Shown in pieces: positions 10,125 through 20,014 of a stretch of 64,000 nt of DNA. Origin of the DNA: Curtobacterium sp. MCSS17_007 (GTDB taxonomy: Bacteria > Actinomycetota > Actinomycetes > Actinomycetales > Microbacteriaceae); contig NZ_CP126257.1 in the NCBI RefSeq assembly GCF_003234175.2, positions 3,038,001-3,102,000 on the forward strand. Reading direction: 5' to 3'. Positions within the stretch are counted from its first letter, which is position 1, and each line of letters opens with the position of its first letter. Below the pieces are notes generated by a model. It was not told where the DNA came from, did no database searches, and saw nothing but the letters and a program-made list of their open reading frames with translations. The position numbers and the translations under genes were made by a program.

Positions 10125-10656
10125 CGAGGGTCTCCTGTCCGATGGGGCCGGGTCCGGTCCGGGGCCCGGCGTCGAGGGCGTCGAGCTCCGTCCGCATCAC
10201 CCACGCGTCGACGCCGTCCGGCTGGTAGTAGCGGGGCCGCACGGCGATCCGCTCGAACCCGAACGCGACGTACATCGCCTGCGCCACCGGGTTGTCGGCG
10301 CGCACCTCGAGGAACACCTCGTGCACGCCCCGACGTCGGGCCTCGTCGAGGAGCTCGCCGAAGAGCACCTTGCCGATGCCGTTCCCGCGCTGGTCGGCGG
10401 CGACGGCGATGGTCTGCACGTCGGCGACCGGGTTGCCCGCGAGCGACGAGAGTCCGGCGTACCCGACGACGGTCGGCGCACCGTCGTCCGTCGTCTCCAC
10501 GACGACGTAGTACCCGTGCGGCGAGTACAGCTCCCCCGCCATCTGCGACGCCGACCACGCGTCGGTCGGGAAGGACACGTGCTCGAGCCACATGATGTCG
10601 TCGAGGTCCTGCGGCACCGCTCGCCGCAGCCGCAGGCCGTCGGGCAGGCCGCTCAC
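10111..10656 (-). CDS. rimI: Ribosomal protein S18-alanine N-acetyltransferase RimI (GNAT family)
   Basis: A 181-residue GNAT-fold acetyltransferase. The acetyl-CoA binding motif A is [20 protein letters not shown], followed by [20 protein letters not shown], the conserved end of RimI-type enzymes. RimI acetylates the N-terminal alanine of S18; its position between tsaB and tsaD is the classical context that supports this name over other GNATs. Translation begins at GTG 10656, which overlaps the tsaB stop codon as GTGA. The end overlaps tsaD. There is a slightly long N-terminus before [14 protein letters not shown]. Confidence 0.9.
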   Translation of the reverse strand: MSGLPDGLRLRRAVPQDLDDIMWLEHVSFPTDAWSASQMAGELYSPHGYYVVVETTDDGAPTVVGYAGLSSLAGNPVADVQTIAVAADQRGNGIGKVLFGELLDEARRRGVHEVFLEVRADNPVAQAMYVAFGFERIAVRPRYYQPDGVDAWVMRTELDALDAGPRTGPGPIGQETLDDRS

Positions 10657-11276
10657 CGGACGACCCGCTTCGGGGCCCCCGGCATCGTCACGTCGGGGTC
10701 GCGCAGGTAGAGCGGGGTGTCGTCGGCGAAGGGTGCGCCGGAGGCGAGCCGGTCCGCGGCGAGCGCCCCGAGCCTCCCGGCCGGGACGGTCGCGACCGTC
10801 ACGCGCTCCCATGCGGATGCCTCCGGACGGGAGGCACGGATCGCCTCGTCCACGTCGGCCGGCTTCGCGAGTCCCGGGCCCGCCACCCGCGCGCCGGTCT
10901 CGTCGTACGCGCTCCAGTAGACCTCGCGGCGGCGGGCGTCCGTCAGGACGACCACCGGTCGCTGCTCCAGGTCCGCCGCGATCCCGTCGTGGCTCACGAG
11001 CGGCAGGAACGGGACGCCGCGCGCGGCCGCGAAGGTGCGGGCGGCGGCGATGCCCACGCGCAAGCCGGTGAACGGGCCGGGGCCCATGCCGGCGACCACG
11101 CCGGTGACGTCGGCGCCGGTGATGCCGGCCTCGGCGAGCACCTCGGCGAGGAACGGACCGACGACCTCGGCGTGGCGACGCGAGTCGTCGGTGCTGCGCT
11201 CGGCGACGGCGCGGCCGGTCGCCGGGTCGACGACGGCGACGGCGGTACCGGCGGACGTGTCGATGGCGAGGAGCAC
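10653..11276 (-). CDS. tsaB: tRNA threonylcarbamoyladenosine biosynthesis protein TsaB
   Basis: TsaB is the non-catalytic actin-fold partner of TsaD in t6A formation. The 207-residue product starts LLAIDTSAGTAVAVV and carries GMGPGPFTGLRVGIAAARTFA, the family signature. The GTG at 11276 lies six bases after TACGAT (plus-strand 11283-11288, read on the minus strand), which suggests a leaderless transcript that starts the tsaB-rimI-tsaD unit independently of tsaE. The stop codon overlaps the rimI start. Confidence 0.96.
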   Translation of the reverse strand: MLLAIDTSAGTAVAVVDPATGRAVAERSTDDSRRHAEVVGPFLAEVLAEAGITGADVTGVVAGMGPGPFTGLRVGIAAARTFAAARGVPFLPLVSHDGIAADLEQRPVVVLTDARRREVYWSAYDETGARVAGPGLAKPADVDEAIRASRPEASAWERVTVATVPAGRLGALAADRLASGAPFADDTPLYLRDPDVTMPGAPKRVVR

Positions 11277-11358
11277 CCGTCCATCGTAGGCGCGATCGCA
11301 CCGGGCTCGGAGAGCGTCCTGTCCGGTGGTGTCCCGCCGGACGTCGGGCAGCGGACGG

Positions 11359-11871
11359 TCAGAGCGTGACGTCGGACCAACGAGTCCCGGTGGCGGTGAC
11401 GACCACCCTGCGGGGCTCGTCCGGTACGTCGTCGGGGTCGAGGCCGTCGGCGCCGGGGTCGGTCGCGTCGGCTCCCGTCGCCCGGACGATCTCGACGTCG
11501 AGCACGTCGTCGGAGATGCCCTCGACGAAGCCCCGGCCCCACTCGACCACCACGATCGAGGTGTCCCAGTCGAGGTCGAGGTCGTCGAGCTCCACGGGGT
11601 CGCTCAACCGGTACGCGTCGACGTGCACCAGGTCCGGCCCGGCCGTCGTCGGGTGGGTGCGGGCGAGCACGAACGTCGGGCTCGAGACCTGCCCGCGAGC
11701 ACCGAGCGCGGCGCCGAGGCCACGTGTCAGCGTCGTCTTGCCGGCACCGAGCGGGCCGGTCAGCACGACGAGGTCACCGGCACGCAGGACACCCGCGAGC
11801 CGGGCACCGAGTGCGCCCATCTCGTCGGTGGTCGACACCGTCGTGTCGAGCAGCACGCGGGCGTCGGTCAC
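11359..11871 (-). CDS. tsaE: tRNA threonylcarbamoyladenosine biosynthesis ATPase TsaE
   Basis: TsaE is the ATPase of the TsaBDE complex. The 170-residue product has Walker A GPLGAGKTT, QVSSPTFVLARTH, HVDAYRLSDPVELDDLDLD and VVVEWGRGF, the normal family order. It ends with an acidic tail before RRVVVTATGTRW. The GTG at 11871 overlaps the stop codon of the upstream alanine racemase gene as GTGA, so it is coupled to that gene. It closes the glmS-acpS-alr-alr-tsaE run; an 82-base gap with a fresh promoter separates it from tsaB. Confidence 0.96.
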   Translation of the reverse strand: MTDARVLLDTTVSTTDEMGALGARLAGVLRAGDLVVLTGPLGAGKTTLTRGLGAALGARGQVSSPTFVLARTHPTTAGPDLVHVDAYRLSDPVELDDLDLDWDTSIVVVEWGRGFVEGISDDVLDVEIVRATGADATDPGADGLDPDDVPDEPRRVVVTATGTRWSDVTL

Positions 11872-13028
11872 GGCTGCTCCCGCAGGTACGCGCCGACGCG
11901 GCCCTCGACGTCGTGCCCGACGACCTCCCGCGGGACACGGGCGCCGATCCGGCAGGTGATCTCCTCGCCGATGGTCCCGAGCGCCTCGCCCCACTCGAGC
12001 ACGGTCATCTCGCCGTGCTCCCCGGTGCCGAACAGCACGACCGGATCGCCGACGCGGACCTCGTCGTCGCCGACGTCGACCAGGAACTGGTCCATCGCGA
12101 CACGGCCGGCGATCGGGTACCGCTTGCCGGCGATGGTGACCTCGATGCGGCCCTGCGCCAGGCGCGGTACACCGTCCGCGTAGCCGACGGGCACGAGCGC
12201 GAGCGTCGTCTCCGAGGCCGTGCGGTACGTGTAGTCGTAGGAGACCCCGGTGTCGACCGGCACGCGCTTCGTCTTCGCGACCGAGGCGGTCAGCGTCATC
12301 ACCGGCTCGAGCCCGAGGTCGGCGGCGGAGACCCCGTCCGCGCCGGGGATGCCGAACAGGTTCGCGCCCATCCGCACCATGTCCTTGCGGAACTCCTTGC
12401 GCTCGAGCCCGGCGAGCGATGCGGCGACGTGCTCCATCGGCAGGTCGAGCCCCAGGTCCTCCGCGGTCTCGACGGCACGGTCGAAGACGGCCACCGCGGC
12501 GCTGTCGTCGTCGTCGGAGGACTCGGCGAGGTGCGTGTACGCGGCGACGACCTCGATCCGCCCGGCGCGCTGTGCCTCGACCGCGAGCGCGACCAGCTCC
12601 GGCCAGGCGTCCGCGGTCGCACCGTCGCGGTGCAACCCGGAGTCGACGCCGAGGTGGACCCGTGCGGGGCGCTGGTCGACGGCATCGACGACCCGCTGCA
12701 GCTCGGCCACGTTCGAGACGCCGAGGTCGACCGCGGAGTCGATCGCGTCACGGAAGTCGAGCGCCGGGTCGTGCTGCCAGGTGAACAGGTGGACGTCCTC
12801 GCCGACGCCGATCGAGCGGAGGCGCAGGGCCGCCGGCACGGTCAGCACGCCGATCCAGCGGACGCCGGCGTCGACCGCGGCGAGCGCGATCGGCTCGAGA
12901 CCGTGCCCGTAGGCGTCGGCCTTCATGATCGCCATGACCTCGACCGGGCGCATCCACTCGCGCACGAGGTCGAGGTTCGACCGGTAGGCGTCGAGGTCGA
13001 TCCGGGCCCGGCGCAGCGGCGCGTTCAC
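11868..13028 (-). CDS. Alanine racemase family protein, second of two adjacent copies
   Basis: A 386-residue fold-type III PLP enzyme. The PLP lysine is Lys36 in AIMKADAYGHG, and the C-terminal barrel holds TGVSYDYTYRTASETTLA with the catalytic tyrosine region and GRVAMDQFLVD. All expected active-site motifs seem present, so it should be active as an alanine (or related amino acid) racemase supplying D-Ala for peptidoglycan. It is clearly diverged from the copy immediately upstream. Start ATG 13028 overlaps the upstream stop as ATGA; its own stop overlaps tsaE. It is not possible to say which copy makes most of the D-alanine. Confidence 0.9.
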   Translation of the reverse strand: MNAPLRRARIDLDAYRSNLDLVREWMRPVEVMAIMKADAYGHGLEPIALAAVDAGVRWIGVLTVPAALRLRSIGVGEDVHLFTWQHDPALDFRDAIDSAVDLGVSNVAELQRVVDAVDQRPARVHLGVDSGLHRDGATADAWPELVALAVEAQRAGRIEVVAAYTHLAESSDDDDSAAVAVFDRAVETAEDLGLDLPMEHVAASLAGLERKEFRKDMVRMGANLFGIPGADGVSAADLGLEPVMTLTASVAKTKRVPVDTGVSYDYTYRTASETTLALVPVGYADGVPRLAQGRIEVTIAGKRYPIAGRVAMDQFLVDVGDDEVRVGDPVVLFGTGEHGEMTVLEWGEALGTIGEEITCRIGARVPREVVGHDVEGRVGAYLREQP

Positions 13029-14128
13029 GTCGTCCTCCGTTCCACGCTGCGGCCGACCCTGGCGACCACCTCGTAGTTGATGGTGCCGATCGCCGCCGCC
13101 CAGTCCTCGACCGCGGGGTCGCCGTCGGACGGGTCGCCCCAGAGCACGACCTCGTCGCCCACCCGGACGTCGGCGTCGCCGATGTCGATGTGCATGGCGT
13201 TCATCGCCACGCGTCCCACGACCGGGAACCGCCGGTCACCGATCCGCACCGAGACCCGGTTGCCGAGGTCGCGGTCGAAGCCGTCGGCGTACCCGAGCCC
13301 GATCACCGCGAGGCGTGTGTCCGTCTCGGCACGCCAGGTGTAGCCGTAGCTCACGCCCTCGCCCGCCGCCACCGGCACGGTCCGGAGCACCGCGGCCGTC
13401 ACCCGCATCGCGGGCCGCAGTCCGAGGTCGGCCGAGGTGCGGTCGGCGAACGGGCTGAGCCCGTACAGCGCGAGACCGACCCGGGCGGCGTCGTGGCGGG
13501 TCTCCGGGACGGCCATGCTCGCGGCACTCGCGGCGAGGTGCACGACGTCCGGCACGATCCCCTGCGCCGCGAGGCCGTCGAGCGCGCGTCCGAGCGCGGC
13601 GTCCTGGTCGAGGTCGTCGGCGCGCGAGGCGTTCGACAGGTGCGACATGAGCCCCTCGACGCGGGTGCGACCGCCCGAGCGGACGATGCGCCCGGCCGTC
13701 GCGAAGAGCTCGGCCCACTCGGACTCGACGGCGCCGTTCCGGCTCAGGCCGGTGTCGACGCAGACGTGGACCGCGGGCACCTCGGAGTCGGCTGCGGCGG
13801 CGAGCTGGGACACGCTCGAGACCGCCGGGGTGATGTCGTACTGCGCTGCACGGCGGAAGTCCTCGTCCGGGGCGTGCAACCACGCGAGGATCCGGACCCC
13901 CTCGTCGATGCCGGCCCTGCGGAGCGCGATGCCCTCGTCCACGTCGGCGACCCCGAGCCACTCGGCCCCGGCATCGACGAACGCCCGCGCGGCGTCCGCC
14001 GCACCGTGCCCGTAGCCGTTGGCCTTGACGACCGCGATGACCCCGGCCGGCGACACCCGCTCGGACACGGTCGCGTAGTTCGCGATCAACGCTTCGCGGT
14101 CCACGGTGATCCCGGTGAACGCACTCAC
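13025..14128 (-). CDS. alr: Alanine racemase
   Basis: A 367-residue PLP-dependent racemase converting L-Ala and D-Ala for peptidoglycan synthesis. Lys35 in AVVKANGYGHG binds PLP; EGVSYGYTWRAETDTRLA carries the catalytic tyrosine region and GRVAMNAMHID follows, where most family members have a GRVxMDQ motif. The N to D and Q to M differences at that motif are worth noting. It lies between acpS and a second alanine racemase gene, with ATGA overlaps on both sides, a tightly coupled arrangement. Confidence 0.92.
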   Translation of the reverse strand: MSAFTGITVDREALIANYATVSERVSPAGVIAVVKANGYGHGAADAARAFVDAGAEWLGVADVDEGIALRRAGIDEGVRILAWLHAPDEDFRRAAQYDITPAVSSVSQLAAAADSEVPAVHVCVDTGLSRNGAVESEWAELFATAGRIVRSGGRTRVEGLMSHLSNASRADDLDQDAALGRALDGLAAQGIVPDVVHLAASAASMAVPETRHDAARVGLALYGLSPFADRTSADLGLRPAMRVTAAVLRTVPVAAGEGVSYGYTWRAETDTRLAVIGLGYADGFDRDLGNRVSVRIGDRRFPVVGRVAMNAMHIDIGDADVRVGDEVVLWGDPSDGDPAVEDWAAAIGTINYEVVARVGRSVERRTT

Positions 14129-14499
14129 GATTGCTTCCCTTCGATGACGACGAACGCCGTCGCGATCCCGCCGTCGTGCGACAGCGACAGGTGGACGTCC
14201 GTCACACCGCGGTCCGCGGCCACACGCCGGGCACCCTCGTGCAGGGTGAGCGACGGGTTCCGTTGGTCGTCCGCGACGACCTCGAGCTCCTGCCAGCTCA
14301 ACCCGGCGCTCGAACCGAACGCCTTGATGAGGGCCTCCTTCGCCGCGAACCGGGCCGCGAGCGACGACACCGGCCGCGGCTCGCCGTCCCGCAGCTGTTC
14401 GGCAGGGGTGAACAGCCGCGCCCGGAGCGCCGGGGTGCGCTCGAGCACACCCCGGAACCGCTCCGTGTCGACGACGTCGACCCCGATGCCGATGATCAC
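14125..14499 (-). CDS. acpS: Holo-[acyl-carrier-protein] synthase
   Basis: AcpS transfers phosphopantetheine from CoA to acyl carrier protein. The 124-residue product is of normal size and has IIGIGVDVVDTERF at the start, FAAKEALIKAFG in the middle (Mg2+ and CoA binding region) and HLSLSHDGGIATAFVV at the end. It starts six bases after the glmS stop codon and overlaps alr as ATGA. The linkage to alr and glmS is typical of actinobacteria. Confidence 0.96.
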   Translation of the reverse strand: MIIGIGVDVVDTERFRGVLERTPALRARLFTPAEQLRDGEPRPVSSLAARFAAKEALIKAFGSSAGLSWQELEVVADDQRNPSLTLHEGARRVAADRGVTDVHLSLSHDGGIATAFVVIEGKQS

Positions 14500-14505
14500 G
14501 ACCGA

Positions 14506-16353
14506 CTACTCGACGGTGACCGACTTCGCGAGGTTGCGCGGCTGGTCGACGTCGAGACCCTTGGCCGCCGCGAGCTCCATGCCGAACATGTGCAGCGGCG
14601 CGACGGCCAGCAGCGGCTCGAACAGCGGGGTCGCCAGCGGGATGCGCAGGACCTCGTCCGCGAAGGGCAGCACCGCGGCGTCGCCCTCTTCCGCGATCGC
14701 GATGACCCGTGCCCCGCGCGCGCGGATCTCCTGGATGTTCGAGACGACCTTCGGGTGCAGCGAGCGCGGGTCGCGCGGCGACGGGACGATGACGAAGACG
14801 ATCTGGCCCGGCTCGATCAGGGCGATCGGACCGTGCTTGAGCTCACCGGCGGCGAAGCCCTCGGCGTGGATGTACGCGAGCTCCTTGAGCTTGAGCGCAC
14901 CCTCGAGCGCGATCGGGTACCCGACGTGGCGGCCGAGGAACAGCACGCTCCGGGTGTCCGCCATCCAGCGCGCCAGGTCCTTGATACCGGACGCGTCGTC
15001 GATGGTCTGCTGGAGCTTCGGCGCGAGGCCCTCGAGCTCGGCGACCTGCTCGGCGATCTGCTCCGACGTCAGCGTGCCCTTGAGCGTCGCGAGGTGGAGC
15101 CCGAGCAGGTACAGGGCGACACCCTGCGCGATGAACGCCTTCGTCGACGCGACGGCGACCTCGGGACCGGCGTGCGTGTAGATCACCGCGTCGGACTCCC
15201 GCGGGATCGTGGCGCCCTGCGTGTTGCAGATCGAAAGCACCTGCGCGCCCTGCTCGCGGGCGTACTTGACCGCCATGAGCGTGTCCATGGTCTCGCCGGA
15301 CTGGCTGATCGAGACGACGAGCGTGCGGTCGTTCAACACGGGGTCGCGGTAGCGGAACTCGTGGGCGAGCTCGACCTCGACGGGGACGCGGGCCCACTGC
15401 TCGATGGCGTACTTGCCGAGGATGCCGGCGTAGGCAGCGGTGCCGCAGGCGATGACGATGACCCGGTCGACCTGCTGCAGCCGGTCCGCGATCGGGTCGA
15501 GGTCCGTGAGCGTGACCGCGCCGTCGTGCACGCGGCCGAGGATCGTCTTGGCGACGGCCTCGGGCTCCTCGCTGATCTCCTTCGCCATGAAGGAGGACCA
15601 GCCGCCCTTGTCGGCGGCCGAGGCGTCCCAGTTGACCTCGAACTCGGTCGGCTCGGCCGGGGTGCCGTCGAAGTGGACGACGTCGACGCCGTCGGGGCGG
15701 ATCGTGGCGATCTCGTCCTGCCCGATGGCGAGGGCACGCTGCGTGTACGCGACGAACGCGGCCACGTCGGAGCCCATGAAGTTCTCGCCGTCACCGAGAC
15801 CGACGACGAGCGGGGAGTTGCGGCGGGCACCGACGACGACGCCCGGCTGGTCGGCGTGCACGACGAGGAGCGTGAACGCGCCCTCGAGCCGCTGCACGAC
15901 CTGCTGCATGGCGGCGGTCAGGTCACCGGTCTCACGGAAGGCTCGGCCGACCAGGTGCGCGGCGACCTCGGAGTCGGTCTCGCTGGCGAACTCGACACCG
16001 TCGGCGAGCAGTTCCTGCTTCAGCTCGGAGAAGTTCTCGATGATGCCGTTGTGGATGAGGGCGAGCTTGCCGCCGTCGGCCAGGTGCGGGTGCGCGTTGC
16101 CGTCGGTCGGGCCGCCGTGCGTCGCCCAGCGGGTGTGCCCGATACCGGTGCTGCCGTCCGCGATGGGCTGGGCCTCGAGCGCGTCGACGAGGGCCTGGAG
16201 CTTGCCCGCCTTCTTCGCGGAGACGAGGTCGCCCGGGCGGTCGACGACGGCGATGCCCGCCGAGTCGTAGCCGCGGTACTCGAGACGACGGAGACCACCG
16301 AGGAGGACCTCCTGGCTGCTCTTGCTGCCGACGTAGCCCACGATTCCACACAT
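14506..16353 (-). CDS. glmS: Glutamine--fructose-6-phosphate aminotransferase (isomerizing)
   Basis: GlmS makes glucosamine-6-phosphate from fructose-6-phosphate and glutamine, the first step to UDP-GlcNAc. The 615-residue product opens with MCGIVGYVG, so Cys2 becomes the N-terminal nucleophile after Met removal. The glutaminase domain (about 1-230) contains GHTRWATHG. Two SIS sugar-isomerase domains follow (CGTAAYAGILGKYAIE; SQSGETMDTLMAVKYA), and the end DQPRNLAKSVTVE is standard. The ATG at 16353 is fixed by the Cys2 requirement and lies seven bases after TAGGAT (16361-16366), suggesting a leaderless mRNA. It heads the glmS-acpS-alr-alr-tsaE unit. Confidence 0.98.
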   Translation of the reverse strand: MCGIVGYVGSKSSQEVLLGGLRRLEYRGYDSAGIAVVDRPGDLVSAKKAGKLQALVDALEAQPIADGSTGIGHTRWATHGGPTDGNAHPHLADGGKLALIHNGIIENFSELKQELLADGVEFASETDSEVAAHLVGRAFRETGDLTAAMQQVVQRLEGAFTLLVVHADQPGVVVGARRNSPLVVGLGDGENFMGSDVAAFVAYTQRALAIGQDEIATIRPDGVDVVHFDGTPAEPTEFEVNWDASAADKGGWSSFMAKEISEEPEAVAKTILGRVHDGAVTLTDLDPIADRLQQVDRVIVIACGTAAYAGILGKYAIEQWARVPVEVELAHEFRYRDPVLNDRTLVVSISQSGETMDTLMAVKYAREQGAQVLSICNTQGATIPRESDAVIYTHAGPEVAVASTKAFIAQGVALYLLGLHLATLKGTLTSEQIAEQVAELEGLAPKLQQTIDDASGIKDLARWMADTRSVLFLGRHVGYPIALEGALKLKELAYIHAEGFAAGELKHGPIALIEPGQIVFVIVPSPRDPRSLHPKVVSNIQEIRARGARVIAIAEEGDAAVLPFADEVLRIPLATPLFEPLLAVAPLHMFGMELAAAKGLDVDQPRNLAKSVTVE

Positions 16354-16423
16354 GGGTCCGATCCTACGGTCTGGCTGGAGAGCAACCCTGCATGCTCGCA
16401 GGAGTGGGGATAGCGTTCGGGTC

Positions 16424-16909
16424 ATGGGACACTTCGACGACATCGAGATCACCACGCTGCACGGGGAGCGAACCACCTTCAGGCAGTTCTCGGACAAGGC
16501 CGTCCTGGTCGTGAACGTCGCGTCGCGCTGCGGGCTGGCACCGCAGTACGAGCAGCTCGAAGCGCTCCAGAAGACCTACGCCGAGCGCGGCTTCACGGTC
16601 CTCGGCTTCCCGAGCAACCAGTTCCTGCAGGAGCTCGGCTCGTCCGAGGCCATCGACGAGTACTGCTCCACCACGTGGGGCGTCACGTTCCCGATGTCCG
16701 AGAAGGTCAAGGTGAACGGCAAGGGTGCCCACCCGCTCTACCAGGCCCTCAAGGAGACGCCGGACGCGTCCGGGAAGGCCGGTCGGGTCTCGTGGAACTT
16801 CGAGAAGTTCCTCGTCGCTCCGGACGGCACCGTCACGCGCTTCCGTCCCACGACCAAGCCGGACGCCCCCGAGGTCGTCGCCGCCATCGAAGCGGCCCTG
16901 CCCGCCTGA
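16424..16909 (+). CDS. Glutathione peroxidase family thiol peroxidase
   Basis: A 161-residue peroxidase of the glutathione peroxidase family. The catalytic residue is Cys in [12 protein letters not shown], with FPSNQF and SWNFEKFLV completing the tetrad. Actinobacteria lack glutathione and such proteins usually work with thioredoxin, so the electron donor is inferred as thioredoxin. ATG 16424 is 7 bases after a TAGCGT box (16411-16416), suggesting a leaderless mRNA. The 70-base region to glmS is a divergent promoter region. Confidence 0.92.
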   Translation: MGHFDDIEITTLHGERTTFRQFSDKAVLVVNVASRCGLAPQYEQLEALQKTYAERGFTVLGFPSNQFLQELGSSEAIDEYCSTTWGVTFPMSEKVKVNGKGAHPLYQALKETPDASGKAGRVSWNFEKFLVAPDGTVTRFRPTTKPDAPEVVAAIEAALPA

Positions 16910-17031
16910 CCCACCGGTCCACCCGCCGGCGCGCGTCCTGCGGTCGCGTACCGTGCTCCGGACCGGAGGCGCGGATCACCGCAGCCGCTCGGCGCACTCG
17001 ATCCGCGCCTCCCGTCTGTACGCTCGTCCCC

Positions 17032-17976
17032 ATGCCGATCACGGAGACCCCCGTCGCGCACCCGACCCCGTTCGTGGAGATCCCGCGCGACGAGTGGTCC
17101 CAGCTCGCCCCGAAGGAGCACCTGTCGCTCACGGAGACCGAGATCGTGCAGCTGCGCGGCCTCGGCGACCGGCTCGACATGCAGGAGGTGCAGGAGGTCT
17201 ACCTGCCCCTCTCCCGCCTGCTGACGCTGTACGCGGCCGGCGCCAGGAACCTGCACGCCGAGACGAGCCGCTTCCTCGGCGAGCGCGCCGGACGGACGCC
17301 GTTCGTGATCGGTGTCGCCGGGTCGGTGGCGGTCGGCAAGTCCACGGTCGCGCGTCTGCTGCGCGAACTGACGAAGCGCTGGCCGGACACCCCCCGGGTG
17401 GAGCTCGTGACGACCGACGGGTTCCTGTACCCGAACGCGGAGCTCGAGCGCCGCGGGATCATGGACCGCAAGGGCTTCCCGGAGTCGTACGACCGTCGGG
17501 CACTGCTGCGGTTCGTGAGCCAGGTGAAGAGCGGGGCGGCCGAGGTCCGGGCGCCGTTCTACTCGCACCTCGTCTACGACATCGTCCCGGACGCCGAGAT
17601 CGTGGTGCGGCAGCCGGACGTCCTCATCGTCGAGGGCCTCAACGTGCTCGCGCCGCCGGTGCACGGGCGGCTCGCGCTGTCCGACCTGTTCGACTTCACG
17701 ATCTACGTCGACGCGAAGACGAAGGACATCGAGTCCTGGTACGTCGACCGGTTCCTCGCCCTGCAGGAGGAGGCGTTCTCGAGTCCGGACTCGTTCTTCC
17801 ACCGGTTCGCGTCGCTGTCCCGCGAGGACGCGGTGCGCACGGCGACCGAGGTCTGGCGGGCGATCAACGAGCCGAACCTGCTCGAGAACGTGCTGCCGAC
17901 GCGCTCCCGGGCGACGCTCGTGCTCAAGAAGGGCGCGAACCACAAGGTCAACTCGGTGCTGCTCCGCAAGATCTGA
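17032..17976 (+). CDS. coaA: Pantothenate kinase (type I)
   Basis: CoaA phosphorylates pantothenate, the first and rate-limiting step of CoA synthesis. The 314-residue product matches bacterial type I Pan[16 protein letters not shown] (P-loop), [39 protein letters not shown] and VEGLNVL follow in order, and it ends VNSVLLRKI. The ATG at 17032 lies seven bases after TACGCT (17019-17024), and no ribosome binding site is visible, so translation is probably leaderless. It is convergent with glmM and ends at a shared hairpin. Confidence 0.96.
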   Translation: MPITETPVAHPTPFVEIPRDEWSQLAPKEHLSLTETEIVQLRGLGDRLDMQEVQEVYLPLSRLLTLYAAGARNLHAETSRFLGERAGRTPFVIGVAGSVAVGKSTVARLLRELTKRWPDTPRVELVTTDGFLYPNAELERRGIMDRKGFPESYDRRALLRFVSQVKSGAAEVRAPFYSHLVYDIVPDAEIVVRQPDVLIVEGLNVLAPPVHGRLALSDLFDFTIYVDAKTKDIESWYVDRFLALQEEAFSSPDSFFHRFASLSREDAVRTATEVWRAINEPNLLENVLPTRSRATLVLKKGANHKVNSVLLRKI

Positions 17977-18014
17977 CGCGGGGGCCCTGCTCCCCTGGTG
18001 TCGAAGCAGGGAAC

Positions 18015-18051
18015 CGACATCGAACCAGGAGCGGTACCTGGTTCGATGTCG
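18015..18051. terminator. Bidirectional terminator hairpin
   Basis: CGACATCGAACCAG (18015-18028) pairs with CTGGTTCGATGTCG (18038-18051) around a 9-base loop, between the convergent coaA and glmM genes. A further partial GGTTCGATG copy follows at about 18058-18067. The stem base is again CGACA/TGTCG. Confidence 0.8.
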
Positions 18052-18093
18052 CTCCCGTGGTTCGATGCCGGGGCAACGCGACGGACGCGCGCC

Positions 18094-19470
18094 CTACGCG
18101 GCCTCGTCGATCGCGAGCCGGTCGCGCACGACGTCGGCCAGCTCCTCGGCGACGCGCTGGGCGTCCTCCTGCGACGCGGCCTCGACCATGACGCGGACGA
18201 CGGGCTCGGTGCCCGACGGACGCAGGAGCACGCGGCCGGACTGGCCGAGCGCCTCGGTCGCCGCGGCGATCGCGTCCTGCACGCCCTGGTCGTCCAGCCC
18301 GTGCCGGTCGACGCCGCGAACGTTGAGGAGCACCTGCGGGAAGACGGTCATGCACGACGCGAGCTCCTGCAGGCTCTTGCCCGTGCGCGCCATCTCGGCC
18401 ACCAGGTGGAGACCCGTCAGGACCCCGTCACCCGTCGTGGCGTAGTCGCTGAAGATGATGTGGCCGGACTGCTCGCCACCGAGGGAGAAGCCGCCCTCGT
18501 TCATCTTCTCGAGCACGTAGCGGTCGCCCACGCCGGTCTCGAGCACGATGATGCCCGCGTCGGCCATGGCACGCTTCAGCCCGAGGTTCGACATGACGGT
18601 CGCGACGAGCGTGTCCTCGACGAGCCGGCCGCGCTCCTTGAGGGACAACGCGAGGATCGCCATGATCTGGTCGCCGTCGATCGCGTTGCCCGCGGCGTCC
18701 ACCGCGAGGCAGCGGTCTGCGTCGCCGTCGTGCGCGATGCCGACGTCCGCACCGTGCGCCAGCACCGCCCGGGCGAGGTTGTCGATGTGCGTCGAGCCCA
18801 CGCCGTCGTTGATGTTCATGCCGTCCGGGTCGGCACCGATCAGGGTGACCTTCGCACCGGCGTTGACGAACACCTCGGGCGAGACGCCCGCGGCCGCGCC
18901 GTTCGCGCAGTCGAGCACGACGTGGATCCCGTCGAGCCGGTGCGGCAGCGTGCCGAGCAGGTGCACGACGTAGCGGTCCTCGGCGTCGGCGAACCGGGTG
19001 ATCCGGCCGACCTCGGCGCCGGTGGGCGTCGGCGCCGACTGGTCGCGCATGGCCGCCTCGATGCGGTCCTCGACCTCGTCGGGGAGCTTGCGACCGCCCG
19101 TGGCGAAGAACTTGATCCCGTTGTCCGGCGCCGGGTTGTGCGACGCGGAGATCATCACGCCGAAGTCGGCGTCGATGTCCGCGACCAGGAACGCGGCGGC
19201 GGGGGTGGGGATGACCCCGGCGTCGAGCACGTCGACGCCGGCGGAGGCGAGACCGGCCGCGACCGCGGCACCCAGGAACTCACCGGAGACGCGCGGATCG
19301 CGCGCCAGGACCGCGCGGGGGCGCGGTCGACCGGACGCCCGGCGGGCGTCCGCATGGTGTCCGTGCGTGAGCACGGCCGCGCTGGCCTGGGCGAGACCCA
19401 GTGCCAGCGCGGCCGTCAGCTCGCCGTTGGCGAGTCCACGAACACCGTCGGTACCGAACAGACGCGGCAT
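18094..19470 (-). CDS. glmM: Phosphoglucosamine mutase
   Basis: GlmM converts glucosamine-6-phosphate to glucosamine-1-phosphate, the step after GlmS. The 458-residue product starts [15 protein letters not shown], has the phosphoserine loop ISASHNP, the Mg2+ loop [12 protein letters not shown], the sugar loop GGEQSGHI and the phosphate-binding loop [13 protein letters not shown]. Length and motif order are normal. ATG 19470 follows rpsI by 22 bases, so it is the third gene of rplM-rpsI-glmM. Confidence 0.98.
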   Translation of the reverse strand: MPRLFGTDGVRGLANGELTAALALGLAQASAAVLTHGHHADARRASGRPRPRAVLARDPRVSGEFLGAAVAAGLASAGVDVLDAGVIPTPAAAFLVADIDADFGVMISASHNPAPDNGIKFFATGGRKLPDEVEDRIEAAMRDQSAPTPTGAEVGRITRFADAEDRYVVHLLGTLPHRLDGIHVVLDCANGAAAGVSPEVFVNAGAKVTLIGADPDGMNINDGVGSTHIDNLARAVLAHGADVGIAHDGDADRCLAVDAAGNAIDGDQIMAILALSLKERGRLVEDTLVATVMSNLGLKRAMADAGIIVLETGVGDRYVLEKMNEGGFSLGGEQSGHIIFSDYATTGDGVLTGLHLVAEMARTGKSLQELASCMTVFPQVLLNVRGVDRHGLDDQGVQDAIAAATEALGQSGRVLLRPSGTEPVVRVMVEAASQEDAQRVAEELADVVRDRLAIDEAA

Positions 19471-19492
19471 TGCGATCGGGTTCGTCGCGCGA

Positions 19493-19978
19493 CTAGCGCT
19501 TCGAGAACTGCGACGCCTTGCGGGCCTTCTTGAGACCGGCCTTCTTGCGCTCGATGACGCGGGCGTCACGGGTGAGGAAGCCGGCCTTCTTGAGGGTGGC
19601 GCGGTTGTTCTCGCGGTCGATCTCGTTCAGCGCACGCGCGATGGCGAGGCGGAGCGCACCGGCCTGACCCGAGGGGCCACCGCCGGTGATGCGGGCGGTG
19701 ACGTCGTAGGCGCCGAGGAGCTCGAGCACCTTGAACGGGTCGTTGATCAGCTGCTGGTGCAGCTTGTTCGGGAAGTAGTCCTCGAGCGTGCGGCCGTTGA
19801 CCGTGAACGAGCCGCCACCGGGGACGAGGCGCACGCGGGCGATGGCCTCCTTGCGGCGCCCCACGGCACCGCCCGAGACGTTGAGGATCTGGCGGGGAGC
19901 GGCCTCCGAGGACGCCGGGGCGCTCTCGGTGGTGAAGCTCTCCGGGGTCTGGTCGAGGGAGTCAGCGATCTGAGCCAT
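19493..19978 (-). CDS. rpsI: 30S ribosomal protein S9
   Basis: S9 of the small subunit, whose C-terminal tail contacts the P-site tRNA. The 161-residue product is longer than the 130-residue E. coli protein because of an N-terminal extension of about 35 residues rich in Ser, Ala and acidic residues, as is usual in actinobacteria. The core [34 protein letters not shown] and the C-terminus [11 protein letters not shown] are diagnostic. It lies 36 bases after rplM. Confidence 0.98.
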   Translation of the reverse strand: MAQIADSLDQTPESFTTESAPASSEAAPRQILNVSGGAVGRRKEAIARVRLVPGGGSFTVNGRTLEDYFPNKLHQQLINDPFKVLELLGAYDVTARITGGGPSGQAGALRLAIARALNEIDRENNRATLKKAGFLTRDARVIERKKAGLKKARKASQFSKR

Positions 19979-20014
19979 GAGTGTTATCAGTCCTTGAAGT
20001 CGTCGTGGCCGTCG

